From Bdellovibrio sp. (GTDB lineage: Bacteria > Bdellovibrionota > Bdellovibrionia > Bdellovibrionales > Bdellovibrionaceae): 40,128 bases of DNA. Of this stretch, positions 1 through 8,944 are shown one piece after another. Position 1 is the first letter of the stretch; each line of letters starts with the position of its first letter. The position numbers were made by a program, and so were the translations under genes. Location: positions 1 through 40,128 of the forward strand of contig JANJTG010000101.1 of the NCBI GenBank assembly GCA_024711265.1. Reading direction: 5' to 3'. Under the pieces are notes generated by a model. It had not been told where the DNA came from. It did not search any database and worked only from the letters and a program-made list of their open reading frames with translations.

Positions 1-501
1 GGCCTGGATATCCCGGAAGTGATGGAGTACGTAAAAGCACACAAATTCTTGAAGGGTTATCCTAAAGCTCAACCTATCAGCAATGAAGAATTGCTTGAGG
101 TGAAGTGTGATGCTCTTTTCCCTTGTGCTCTTGAAAACCAAATCGACACGCACAATGCGGAAAAAATCCAAGCAAAAATCATCGTTGAAGGTGCGAACGG
201 ACCTGTGACAAATGCTGCGACAAAGATTCTGACAAAACGTGGCGTTTTCATCGCTCCCGACGTTATTGCTAACGGTGGCGGCGTGATCGTGTCTTATTTC
301 GAGTGGGTTCAGGACATCATGTCCTTCTTCTGGGATGAGGATGAGGTGAATGGCCGCTTGAAAGGCATCATCACAAAAGCTTTCGATAAGGGTTATAGCC
401 TTTCTAAAGAAAAGAACGTGGATATGAGATCTGCCGCCATGGCGGTGTCCATTCAACGTCTTGAAAAGGCGATGCTTCTTAGAGGCTTGTATCCAAGATA
501 A
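1..501 (+). CDS. Glu/Leu/Phe/Val dehydrogenase (NAD(P)-specific glutamate dehydrogenase), C-terminal part, 5' truncated by window edge
   Basis: Frame 1 is open from base 1; ALENQIDTHNAEKIQAKIIVEGANGPVTNAATKILTKRGVFIAPDVIANGGGVIVSYFEWVQD is typical of the GDH C-terminal NAD domain. Confidence 0.95.
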   Translation, partial: GLDIPEVMEYVKAHKFLKGYPKAQPISNEELLEVKCDALFPCALENQIDTHNAEKIQAKIIVEGANGPVTNAATKILTKRGVFIAPDVIANGGGVIVSYFEWVQDIMSFFWDEDEVNGRLKGIITKAFDKGYSLSKEKNVDMRSAAMAVSIQRLEKAMLLRGLYPR

Positions 502-1484
502 TGAAACCTTGGCTTCTTTTACCACCCCAGTGGGCTCACGATCTGAGCCCACTGGCCTTACCTCTGTACTCTCTTATTCACGGAAGAAAAACTCCGCACT
601 GGAAAAGTTTCTCTTGGCGTGATCTTCACTTCGCGAACCCTTTGGGAATTGCGGGAGGTGTCGACAAGAATGCAGAGAACCTGAAAGACTGGTGGTCCCT
701 CGGATGCGGTTTTGTTGAAATCGGCACCGTCACTCCCCTGCCGCAGTCACCGAATCCTGGTAAAATTATGGATCGGGATCTTAAACTTCACGCGATGTGG
801 AACAAAATGGGTTTTCCCAGTGAAGGCGCTGACGAGACTTTTTATAATCTCATGTCTTATGCACCCAACTATCGCACTCCGATTTTTGTGAACATCGGAA
901 AAAACCGTCACACGCCCAACAATCAAGCCGTTCAAGATTATCTCACTTTGATTGATAAGTTTCGCCCTTTGGCGGATGCCTATGTTGTGAATATCTCAAG
1001 CCCCAACACCAAAGGGCTTCGCGATCTTCAGAATAAAGACAATTTAACTTCTCTTCTAGGTCCCCTCATTGACCGCGTCTCCCACTTTGAGCCGACTCCG
1101 GTTTTAGTAAAGCTTTCTCCCGATATGGGGGATGAGGCCTTGGCAGAAACAATTCTTCATTGCCAAGGCTTGGGAGTCCATGGGTTCGTGCTAACCAACA
1201 CGACCTTGTCTCGCCCTCCAGGCTGCCACTTCCCTGAAGAAGGAGGCCTCTCGGGCGCTCCCCTCAAGGAACTTTCGCAGCGCGCCCTAAAAATCGCTGT
1301 TGAAAGCTTAGGCAAAAAGAGGGAGGGCCTGCTTTTAGTCAGCGTTGGCGGCATTCTCACTCCAGAAGATGTCTTTGAAAGATTGCAAATGGGCGCAGAT
1401 CTTGTTCAAATTTACTCTGCCCTTGTGTTTCATGGACCGCATTTTTTCCATGACGTGGCGAGAAGGTATAATGGCGGACGATAG
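501..1484 (+). CDS. pyrD: Dihydroorotate dehydrogenase (quinone)
   Basis: 327 aa; FANPLGIAGGVDKNAE, FVEIGTVTPLPQSPNPG, VNISSPNTKGLRDLQ, VSVGGILTPEDVFERLQMGADLVQIYSALVFHGP. Confidence 0.94.
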   Translation: MKPWLLLPPQWAHDLSPLALPLYSLIHGRKTPHWKSFSWRDLHFANPLGIAGGVDKNAENLKDWWSLGCGFVEIGTVTPLPQSPNPGKIMDRDLKLHAMWNKMGFPSEGADETFYNLMSYAPNYRTPIFVNIGKNRHTPNNQAVQDYLTLIDKFRPLADAYVVNISSPNTKGLRDLQNKDNLTSLLGPLIDRVSHFEPTPVLVKLSPDMGDEALAETILHCQGLGVHGFVLTNTTLSRPPGCHFPEEGGLSGAPLKELSQRALKIAVESLGKKREGLLLVSVGGILTPEDVFERLQMGADLVQIYSALVFHGPHFFHDVARRYNGGR

Positions 1485-1932
1485 CGCAGTAGAAATAAAA
1501 CCCAAAAGATCCAAAATCCGTAAGGGACATTGGATTCCTGTCGTCGCGGGTTTTTTGCGCAAAGATGGCAAAATTTTAGTCGGCCAACGCCCCGAAAATA
1601 ATTCTTTGGCCGGCCAATGGGAATTTCCCGGTGGTAAAATTGAGACAGGAGAAACACCTGAAGAAGCCCTGGCTCGCGAGCTCAACGAAGAATTGGGCAT
1701 TGAAGCTGAAGTGGGCGAACTCAAGTTGGCCTGCACTCATTCCTACGGAGATGTAGGGATTCTCATATTATTTTATGAAATCCTATATTGGAAAGGCGAA
1801 CCTCGGGCCAAACATCATATGATGTTAGAGTGGATCCATCCGGAAGAACTCAAACATCGTAATATCCCAGAGGCCAATCGCAAGATTCTCCATCGAATCT
1901 ACAAAGCCCTAGGACTTGAATGGCGAAAATAA
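1471..1932 (+). CDS. NUDIX hydrolase (MutT-like 8-oxo-dGTP diphosphatase)
   Basis: Nudix box GGKIETGETPEEALARELNEELGIE. The longer ORF starts at 1345 inside pyrD; ATG at 1471 gives a normal MutT N-terminus. Confidence 0.9.
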   Translation: MADDSAVEIKPKRSKIRKGHWIPVVAGFLRKDGKILVGQRPENNSLAGQWEFPGGKIETGETPEEALARELNEELGIEAEVGELKLACTHSYGDVGILILFYEILYWKGEPRAKHHMMLEWIHPEELKHRNIPEANRKILHRIYKALGLEWRK

Positions 1933-3029
1933 TTCTGGTGAGCAAACATGTGAACGCAACTTCTTGGCAGCTGGCACAAGCCCTGAAAGCCCAGCAGCAC
2001 GAAGTGGTTCTGCTTACCAGTCATGGCGAGGTCCCCGAAGATACCAGCGGCATCGAGTTCATGGGGTACTTCAAACGCTGGAGTCTTCTTGAAGGTTTAC
2101 GTATCATCCCCGGCCTTTTTGGATTACAGCCGCAGATTTTGCACATCCTCTTAGAGGACGACAAAATGAATCCGGCACAAATGGTTCTATCCACTTTCGC
2201 CAAATCTCATCCTACGTGTGTCTTAACGACCTCTCTTTTAAACATTCGATATGGCCTGAGTCGCCGCAATCCGGTTCGCTATCTGATAGAAGAAAGTGAC
2301 ATCATCACCTGCCCTACAGTTGAAACATTGGGGCAACTGCGCGGTTTGAACGTACGTTCGACTCGACAAGGGCGTGGCATTTTGCCTCCTGTCTTGGATC
2401 TGAAAAATGAAGCCACGGATGTGATGAGCGATGAAGACGATGAGCGGTTTTTATTCGGTCTGGATCAAGAACCTTACGTCGTTGTTCCCTTCCGTGAAGC
2501 TTCGTTTGCGCCAGAATCAGATAGCTTTGTCCGGATTCGAACTTTAGCGCAAAAATACAAAGTCGTTCTATGGGGTTCGTACTCGCACTGGTCTTTAAGA
2601 GAACGAAAGAAATTCGCCGCTTGGATGGATGAATTCCAGTGCGGAAGTCACTGGTCCGTGACCGGCCCTCTCAGTCAGCCCTTGGGGCGTCTGCTTTTGG
2701 AAAAAAGTTCGGCCTTTGTTCTTGCCGGACAAAACCTGAGTCCTGTTGAAATGACCGAATACTATATGCGAGCTATTCAAAGCCACGCCGTTCTGGTGTT
2801 GGATTCTAAACAGACCAGCATCCACTCGGACCTTTGGAAAAATACCGTCAACTGCTGGGTGCTGAATCACCATCATTTGCAAAGAGACCTTATCAAACTT
2901 TTGGCCAAGCCTCATTTGCGCCTTCCCGAGTCTTTATCTGAACAACTGGCGGAAGATCGCCATCTCATCGATTCCTCATTGAACGAACTCAATCGCCTGT
3001 ACAATCGGGCCTTAAATCATTTAAGATAA
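1920..3029 (+). CDS. Hypothetical protein, glycosyltransferase (GT-B)-like
   Basis: 369 aa; N-terminus MAKIILVSKHVNATSWQLAQALKAQQHEVVLLTSHGE resembles a GT-B N-terminal Rossmann start; next to a clearer GT4 gene. No decisive motif. Confidence 0.55.
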   Translation: MAKIILVSKHVNATSWQLAQALKAQQHEVVLLTSHGEVPEDTSGIEFMGYFKRWSLLEGLRIIPGLFGLQPQILHILLEDDKMNPAQMVLSTFAKSHPTCVLTTSLLNIRYGLSRRNPVRYLIEESDIITCPTVETLGQLRGLNVRSTRQGRGILPPVLDLKNEATDVMSDEDDERFLFGLDQEPYVVVPFREASFAPESDSFVRIRTLAQKYKVVLWGSYSHWSLRERKKFAAWMDEFQCGSHWSVTGPLSQPLGRLLLEKSSAFVLAGQNLSPVEMTEYYMRAIQSHAVLVLDSKQTSIHSDLWKNTVNCWVLNHHHLQRDLIKLLAKPHLRLPESLSEQLAEDRHLIDSSLNELNRLYNRALNHLR

Positions 3030-3073
3030 ACCCTGGGCACTCACCAGACGCTGAAGAGGGCCCAGAAGGAATT

Positions 3074-4333
3074 ATGCTCAAAAAGTCCCGGCTTCCGGAA
3101 ACCCTTAATATCTGTCTGACGTCTTATCGTTTTCCGATTTTAAGTCGCGCGACGGATCATGGATTTCTGTGGCCGATCGCCAAGGGGCTCGCCAAGGAAG
3201 GGCACAAAGTCACGGTTTTAGCCGCAAGTTCTCCTTTGAAAAAGCCCGAAGTGACCCGCGATGGCGTGCGTGTTTTGTTTCTTCACGAAGGCGCAAAAAA
3301 TCTTTCCCACATGAACTTTCAGATAGCGGTCCGCCAGCGCTTTGCTCAACTTCACAAAGAGGATCCTTTCCATCTTGTTCACAGTATCGACAAATCAGGC
3401 TATCGCATCGGCAGCCGCAAAAAAGAGTTCAACGTGGCGATGGCCTATGACGTGGAAGCAACTCAGATGTCCCAGCTTTTTGCAATCCTCGCCATGAAAC
3501 AAGATACGCTTGGAAGCATGCTCACAACGGCCCTGGCGACGACTTATAAATTTCTCACCACTTATTACGGTGGAGACCGTCGCCTGCTTTCGACAGCCGA
3601 TGGAATTTTTGTTACCAATCCTCAGCAAAGAATTATTCTAGAGCGATACTACCTCTATCCCGATTATCACACTTACACTGTTCCTTATGGAATTGAGCTG
3701 GGGGATTTAACTCCGAAGGAGAAATCCCTTGAGCTGCGAAAAGCCCTGGGTATTCCGGAAAATGCTCACGTGGCGGTGACCATCACGGATATGACCGACG
3801 TTCAAGAACTGATGCCCCTTCTTAAAGCCTTTGAAAAGGTGGCTATCAAAAAGCCCAACAGCTATCTCATTGTAGTGGGCAATGGTCCTAAGTATAAAGA
3901 CATTGAATACCAAGTTCTGAACCTGGCTTTGGGAAATCGTGTGGTCATGACGGGCGCCGTTCCTGCCGCAGAGCTAGAAGACTACATCGTCTTGGGAGAT
4001 GTCTTCGTCAACATGGGCTCTCGCACAACGGGTTTTGAGCCCTCCACCCTGGAAGCGATGGCCCAAAAAAAGGTCGTTTTAGGTTCAGAAGTGTCCCCAA
4101 TTGCCAATATTATCGAAGATGGCCGCGACGGATTTTTGCTGCGTCCAGCGGATGTGGAGTCCATGAGCAATCTTTTGGTCGAAATATTCTCAGGAACCAT
4201 GCCTGCAGACGAGATCGGCGACCGTGCCCGCCAAAAAGTGGTTGATCTGTTCGACACCCCTAAAATGGTCCAGGCGACGCTAGAAGCCTATCGCAAAATC
4301 TTGCTCAACACCGGCCTGTATAAGAAGCATTGA
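3074..4333 (+). CDS. Glycosyltransferase family 4-like protein
   Basis: 419 aa; GLAKEGHKVTVLAA, VPYGIELGDL, YLIVVGNGPKYKDIEYQVLNLALGNRVVMTGAVPAAELEDYIVLGDVFVNMGSRTTGFEPSTLEAMAQKKVVLGSEVSPIANIIEDGRDGFLL. Confidence 0.88.
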   Translation: MLKKSRLPETLNICLTSYRFPILSRATDHGFLWPIAKGLAKEGHKVTVLAASSPLKKPEVTRDGVRVLFLHEGAKNLSHMNFQIAVRQRFAQLHKEDPFHLVHSIDKSGYRIGSRKKEFNVAMAYDVEATQMSQLFAILAMKQDTLGSMLTTALATTYKFLTTYYGGDRRLLSTADGIFVTNPQQRIILERYYLYPDYHTYTVPYGIELGDLTPKEKSLELRKALGIPENAHVAVTITDMTDVQELMPLLKAFEKVAIKKPNSYLIVVGNGPKYKDIEYQVLNLALGNRVVMTGAVPAAELEDYIVLGDVFVNMGSRTTGFEPSTLEAMAQKKVVLGSEVSPIANIIEDGRDGFLLRPADVESMSNLLVEIFSGTMPADEIGDRARQKVVDLFDTPKMVQATLEAYRKILLNTGLYKKH

Positions 4334-4349
4334 GTTAAATGCTTGAATT

Positions 4350-4381
4350 TTGATGGCCAGGCCCCCGTAGTTCTGTATAAT
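4350..4381 (+). promoter_or_regulatory. Possible sigma70-type promoter for the HU/IHF gene
   Basis: Perfect TATAAT at 4376-4381, 47 bp before the ATG at 4428; upstream TTGATG (4350-4355) is spaced 20 bp, which is long, so the -35 is weak. Confidence 0.4.
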
Positions 4382-4427
4382 CGGGAGTGTTATCAATACT
4401 TTAAGCGGAGCTTGAGGACAGCAGAAG

Positions 4428-4724
4428 ATGACAAAAGCGGATTTGATAAATTTAATCTCTGAAAAAGCCGGCATCACCCGAGTCAAAGCAGAAACTGTGG
4501 TAAACACAATTTTTGATTCAATGGTGGAAGCACTCATGCGTGATGACCGTATTGAGATCCGTGGTTTTGGTTCTTTTGTGAATCGTCAGTATGGAGCCTA
4601 CAAAGGACGCAATCCACGTACTGGTGAAATCATCAACGTTGAAGAAAAGAAATTACCGTTTTTCAAAGTGGGCAAAGAGCTCAAAGAAGATATCAACAAC
4701 GGTCCAAAGAAAAAAGAGAGTTAA
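4428..4724 (+). CDS. HU/IHF family DNA-binding protein
   Basis: 98 aa; MTKADLINLISEKAGITRVKAETVVNTIFDSMVEALMRDDRIEIRGFGSFVNRQYGAYKGRNPRTGEII. Confidence 0.95.
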   Translation: MTKADLINLISEKAGITRVKAETVVNTIFDSMVEALMRDDRIEIRGFGSFVNRQYGAYKGRNPRTGEIINVEEKKLPFFKVGKELKEDINNGPKKKES

Positions 4725-4730
4725 CAGTCC

Positions 4731-4753
4731 CCACCTCTGATCTAGAGAGGTGG
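4731..4753. terminator. Inverted repeat between convergent genes, possible bidirectional terminator
   Basis: CCACCTCT (4731-4738) / AGAGGTGG (4746-4753) with 7-nt loop; no clear T tract on the + side, overlaps the stop codon of the minus-strand gene. Confidence 0.3.
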
Positions 4754-5245
4754 CAACCAGCCTCCTCCAGCTCCTGGCGGAACCCCCGGAGTTCCTCGAG
4801 AAGGAAAATTCACCGCACTTTCAGCCGTCGGCTCCCAAGAGCCTTCCGCATCCAAACAGGCCACGGATTTTTCATAGTGCCTTTGCATTTGATAGATTAA
4901 ATCCATTTCAATTTCGCGACACAGACGTCCACTGCCATCTCGCCCTTCTCGTGTCGTCATCATGTAACCGTAAACTCTATTGCGAGAATCCGATCCTTGA
5001 AACGCATAACGCATCAACAAGGATCCTCGCAAAGCCTGACGACCCACCTCTAAAAAAGAAAGGCGATCGCGCGGCGGAAGAGAATTTATGATTTCTCGAC
5101 CGATATAACCACCGATGACTCGCCCGACTTCTCTGAAGACCGCGCCCTCGACTCTTTCGTGAGGGCCGCCATTCCATTGAGCGAAAGTTCCTTGAGAAAA
5201 ACAGACTGTGAATACAACGCCGATTGTGAGATTTCGCAACAGCAT
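4742..5245 (-). CDS. Secreted hypothetical protein
   Basis: 167 aa with signal peptide MLLRNLTIGVVFTVCFSQGTFAQ and a glycine-rich REVGRVIGGYIGREI segment. Confidence 0.65.
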   Translation of the reverse strand: MLLRNLTIGVVFTVCFSQGTFAQWNGGPHERVEGAVFREVGRVIGGYIGREIINSLPPRDRLSFLEVGRQALRGSLLMRYAFQGSDSRNRVYGYMMTTREGRDGSGRLCREIEMDLIYQMQRHYEKSVACLDAEGSWEPTAESAVNFPSRGTPGVPPGAGGGWLPPL

Positions 5246-5255
5246 ATCAGCTCCC

Positions 5256-6662
5256 TTATGGATTTAAATACCCGGGAACCTCAAGCTGTATTCCCTTTTT
5301 ACGTAATACACTTAAAGCTTCCTCCATGCTGTTCATCGGCTGAATCGTAACGAAACTTCCCTTCCAGAAAAGACTTCCAAAGGAAACATCAAAGTCACCG
5401 ATCTCGGCGCGGATTGTTTCAAGAGCTGTATACACCTTCAAGTCCACATTTCTATACTTGCGCAACAAGGTCCAAACTTTTTCATAGAGCTGAATTTCTG
5501 GCGCGGGAGTTCCTTTGACACACCAGAAAAGGCCCTTCATCGGAAGACTTCCGTCTCCCATGAAAGGTCCGCCGGTGCTGTCTCCGTTGATAGGTCGAAC
5601 CCACAAGTTATCCAAGGTAGAGCGACGATCCGCCACGGCGTACATAGCATACTGATTCAAGTTTTTAATACCGCCGTCCTTATATTCCGTACCGGACTCG
5701 GCCATCAATAATTCGCGAGAATATGGCAAACGATAACCACGAGCCTGGCAGTATGTTTTAGCTTCCGCAAATGTATACGCATCATAAACACCTGTGTCTT
5801 CCATGCGCTTTTTGCGTTCCTCATTAATAGGCATTGGCAACCACTTCAGACCTTTGTGAGGAGTGTCCCAATCTTCATAGACATTCTTCTGGAAGAAATC
5901 AAAAACCTGCTTAGCCAAATCATCCAGGGCTTCCGTCAATTTTCCCCGAGAAATAAAATTACGAGTCACGCCGTTTTTGTTTCCCTGAACGTGGAAGGTC
6001 AGTTGGAATTTTCCTTTCCCTAAGCTTGAGAAAGTTCCGTAAGCCACATAATCAATTTGATTCAGCATCTCAATGGCATATGTCACATTAAGTTCATCGG
6101 CCGTAATAGGCTTACCCAGAGGACGCTTGGTTGAAATACCGCGGATATAGGCCTGCAGAAGGTCCGGCTTGGTTCCTTCGGAGATCTGAATTTTTCGTTT
6201 ATCGTCACGAACATCATAACGAATGAAAAGGTCATCCAAGGCGCTTTTAAACTGCTGCTCTAATGAAAAATCGATACCCACAATGTCCTTGGCTTTATGG
6301 ATGTCATGAACCTGATCAAACATCATCAAAATATTTGCCATGGGTTCCAACATCACTTCGACGACAGCGCCCTTGTCCGCCATCTTTTCAAGACTGGACA
6401 TCAACGTATTCCAGAATTCATTTCGAACTGAATCACGATCTTGACTCATGGTCTTTTCGTATTGTCCCAGATCACCGCCTGGAAAAAACGGGATACTATG
6501 CCACAATGTCGCGATCTTCTTTTTGTTATTTTTGAAAGTGTCGTCTTGATACTGTGGCTTACTATCAAAGCCGGGCCCCGTTTTATCTGAGGACTTTTGC
6601 TGTGCAAAGCCCTGTGAGGCAATGATGGTCACTCCAACCAATGCCGCTAAAAACGAACGCAT
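5256..6662 (-). CDS. Secreted hypothetical protein with C-terminal C-type-lectin/formylglycine-like segment
   Basis: Likely start MRSFLAALVGVTIIASQGFAQQ at 6662 (signal peptide) rather than the ORF start at 6779; C-terminus YTFAEAKTYCQARGYRLPYSRELLMAES...LWVRP...FWCVKG. Confidence 0.7.
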   Translation of the reverse strand: MRSFLAALVGVTIIASQGFAQQKSSDKTGPGFDSKPQYQDDTFKNNKKKIATLWHSIPFFPGGDLGQYEKTMSQDRDSVRNEFWNTLMSSLEKMADKGAVVEVMLEPMANILMMFDQVHDIHKAKDIVGIDFSLEQQFKSALDDLFIRYDVRDDKRKIQISEGTKPDLLQAYIRGISTKRPLGKPITADELNVTYAIEMLNQIDYVAYGTFSSLGKGKFQLTFHVQGNKNGVTRNFISRGKLTEALDDLAKQVFDFFQKNVYEDWDTPHKGLKWLPMPINEERKKRMEDTGVYDAYTFAEAKTYCQARGYRLPYSRELLMAESGTEYKDGGIKNLNQYAMYAVADRRSTLDNLWVRPINGDSTGGPFMGDGSLPMKGLFWCVKGTPAPEIQLYEKVWTLLRKYRNVDLKVYTALETIRAEIGDFDVSFGSLFWKGSFVTIQPMNSMEEALSVLRKKGIQLEVPGYLNP

Positions 6663-6825
6663 ACAATACCTCCACAAATAATGATTCGACCGGGAAATAT
6701 AAGGGATTGTGAGGAGGACTTCACCTGTTATATTTCTAACAGGGGCCGCGAACCTCAGGGGCCACTCATTGCTTTTCAAGAGGGGATTGTTAAGTCTTTT
6801 GACAGATAAATACTACAGGGTCCCC

Positions 6826-6845
6826 AAGAAAAGCCCTCGGGGCTT
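6826..6845 (-). terminator. Probable rho-independent terminator downstream of the 6847-7566 gene
   Basis: Minus strand AAGCCC-CGA-GGGCTT followed by TTCTT, immediately after the TAA at 6847-6849. Confidence 0.55.
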
Positions 6846-6846
6846 C

Positions 6847-7566
6847 TTAGAAACACTGACAACGCCCTTGGGAGGTCGCTAGATCTGAACACTTAAAACT
6901 CTTCCCTTGGTATGAGATTTCGAACTCAGAAAGAACCCCATCTTTTTCGACATGATAAACCTCAGCCCCGCTGGAAAAAAGCCCGCGACGGGCCTCCTCC
7001 TGCAAGGTGATGCGACCTTCTTTTTCAAGACTGGAAAGGAAGGTGTCGGTCGGGTTGATGCTTTGCTCTTTGCTTAATGGCAGTGGTACCGGCAGATCGT
7101 CCGAATCCACGCCGTAATACTTCAGTCGCCGAATCGTGGATTGCTCCCCGGTGCCTTCGATCTCGAGGCGCAAACGACGTCGCTCCCCACTAGGCAAAGT
7201 GATATGTGTGTTTTTCCAGTCTAAACTATCCACTTCCAGATCGCCCAGCTCTGAACGTACAGAGGCCACAACACTTTCGAAATTATTATCCTTATCATCA
7301 CCAAGAGTGTTGTGAATAGAAAGACACGTCCCCAATTCGCGCAGATGGTTTGCCAGGGAAGTTTTGGATGTTGTCACCGAAGATTCAGCGGCCAGAGCGT
7401 CTTTGGCGGCAGACGCTTTTCCAGTCTCCTTCATTTGGATTTCGGGAGGCTCGGCGCGTATTTCATCCACCGCAGATGTTTCAACGGGAGGTCCACTACG
7501 CAAGAAAAGCACCGCCCCCGCGATGCTTCCCATAAGTAAAAGTAAAACCAAACTTCTTCTATTCAT
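6847..7566 (-). CDS. Membrane-anchored/secreted hypothetical protein
   Basis: Likely start MNRRSLVLLLLMGSIAGAVLFL at 7566, overlapping the upstream gene by 8 bp; ORF extends to 7647. Confidence 0.65.
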   Translation of the reverse strand: MNRRSLVLLLLMGSIAGAVLFLRSGPPVETSAVDEIRAEPPEIQMKETGKASAAKDALAAESSVTTSKTSLANHLRELGTCLSIHNTLGDDKDNNFESVVASVRSELGDLEVDSLDWKNTHITLPSGERRRLRLEIEGTGEQSTIRRLKYYGVDSDDLPVPLPLSKEQSINPTDTFLSSLEKEGRITLQEEARRGLFSSGAEVYHVEKDGVLSEFEISYQGKSFKCSDLATSQGRCQCF

Positions 7567-8815
7567 ATCGAGGACAGTTGTTTGAACCTGAGTCTGCCAA
7601 CCCCCAACGCGCTTCCAGACTGTCATTGGGATTTGATGAAATATCATTGGCCAACGCCTTCAAAGAATACTCATAAAGAGAGATCTTCTTACCCGGCGCA
7701 TATTCGATGTCCGCGCACTTATCCAGATAAGGCTTCAGCTTTTTTGCTCTTTGCGCCAAGCTAAAACCGAAACCTCCTCCGGAATCCACCATCTCACTTA
7801 GCGTGGCTTTAATGCGTTTATCGCGCGAGGGTGTCGAAAACGCATCATAAGCATCACGGTCCATGCAATCACCATTGAGCTTCTTACGATAGTTATTGCC
7901 CTTGGTCACCGCTTCCACACGAGCATTTACCAGATTGCAGACATTCTGAGTCTGTCGATTCAAGTTTTCTTCTTTGCTTTCCGAACGCAAAGCCAAGCGA
8001 TTTTGCACCTCTTGAGTCCAATCAGTGATATTGCGCTGGGTGTTTCTTCCCACATTGTCAGAAGAAAAGTTTTCTGCTGGTTTCCCCATAGAAAATTGTT
8101 CCAAGGAGTAACCAGGCAACTCGTCCTTCTTCAGCGAATAATGTTCTGGAGCCATCCAAGCACGCAAACCGGTGCTTTGCTCTACAGGCATGAACACCAA
8201 GCTGGAAGTCGAAATAAGCTTTCTAACCGCTTGAGGCACTGTGGAGCCAATCAAGAAGACCGCACCGGTATCCGACACATCTTTAACCAGCTCAGCATGG
8301 CCAGGATCTTCTTGGACAGTTCCTCCAAAAATACGACGGAAAACGTTGTCTTTAGTGATACGGGGACGACTCCAAATCGCACCGGGACGAACATAGTCCC
8401 GCTGAATAGAAACTGGATAAGAATCATTGGGAAGAGACTTCGTGCTGGCCACGTCAGCCAAGAAAAGCAAAAACTTGCGAACACGCTTAAATTCGTCGGC
8501 CTCAGAGTCAAAGCGGGACATTTTATTGGTCAGCTTGGAAGACCCTCCCGTAGGATCTTTGATCACAAAAGGAAGTTTGTTTTCGTAGGCGAAAATCGCA
8601 CGTGACATATAAACTGCATCGGCACAGTCCGTGGGAATACCTTGATATTTTCCCACCATAAAAAAGTCTTCATTGAATGATTGAGAAATCCATTCTGAAT
8701 ACTTTTGTTCCCAGGCAGGACTCCACGTCTCGGAATCTTCCCAGACCGATGCTGTTGCCGACAGCGACGTCACAAAGCTCACAGCAAAAATGCACCGACG
8801 CAAAGTTTTTTTCAT
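7559..8815 (-). CDS. Secreted hypothetical protein, possibly papain-fold (NlpC/P60 or transglutaminase-like)
   Basis: Signal peptide MKKTLRRCIFAVSFVTSLSATAS; YQGIPTDCADAVYMSRAIFAYENKLPFVIKD resembles a Cys-containing N-terminal helix of papain-fold domains. Fold call is weak. Confidence 0.6.
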   Translation of the reverse strand: MKKTLRRCIFAVSFVTSLSATASVWEDSETWSPAWEQKYSEWISQSFNEDFFMVGKYQGIPTDCADAVYMSRAIFAYENKLPFVIKDPTGGSSKLTNKMSRFDSEADEFKRVRKFLLFLADVASTKSLPNDSYPVSIQRDYVRPGAIWSRPRITKDNVFRRIFGGTVQEDPGHAELVKDVSDTGAVFLIGSTVPQAVRKLISTSSLVFMPVEQSTGLRAWMAPEHYSLKKDELPGYSLEQFSMGKPAENFSSDNVGRNTQRNITDWTQEVQNRLALRSESKEENLNRQTQNVCNLVNARVEAVTKGNNYRKKLNGDCMDRDAYDAFSTPSRDKRIKATLSEMVDSGGGFGFSLAQRAKKLKPYLDKCADIEYAPGKKISLYEYSLKALANDISSNPNDSLEARWGLADSGSNNCPRYE

Positions 8816-8944
8816 GGATCCTCCAAAAAGGGTTCACCTGAAGCTAAGCAGGAACAGTGCCACCCCTTGAAAGGATTTCTGGCAATAGGTTAGAGCCGTG
8901 AGGCCTCTGTCCACCGTGGCCTTGTAGAAAAGACAAAGCGGTGT

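Noticed and set aside
8003-8605. 200-aa + strand ORF antisense to the 7559-8815 gene
   Set aside because: Basic, low-complexity product without a recognisable domain; the opposite strand has a signal peptide and a coherent coding frame.
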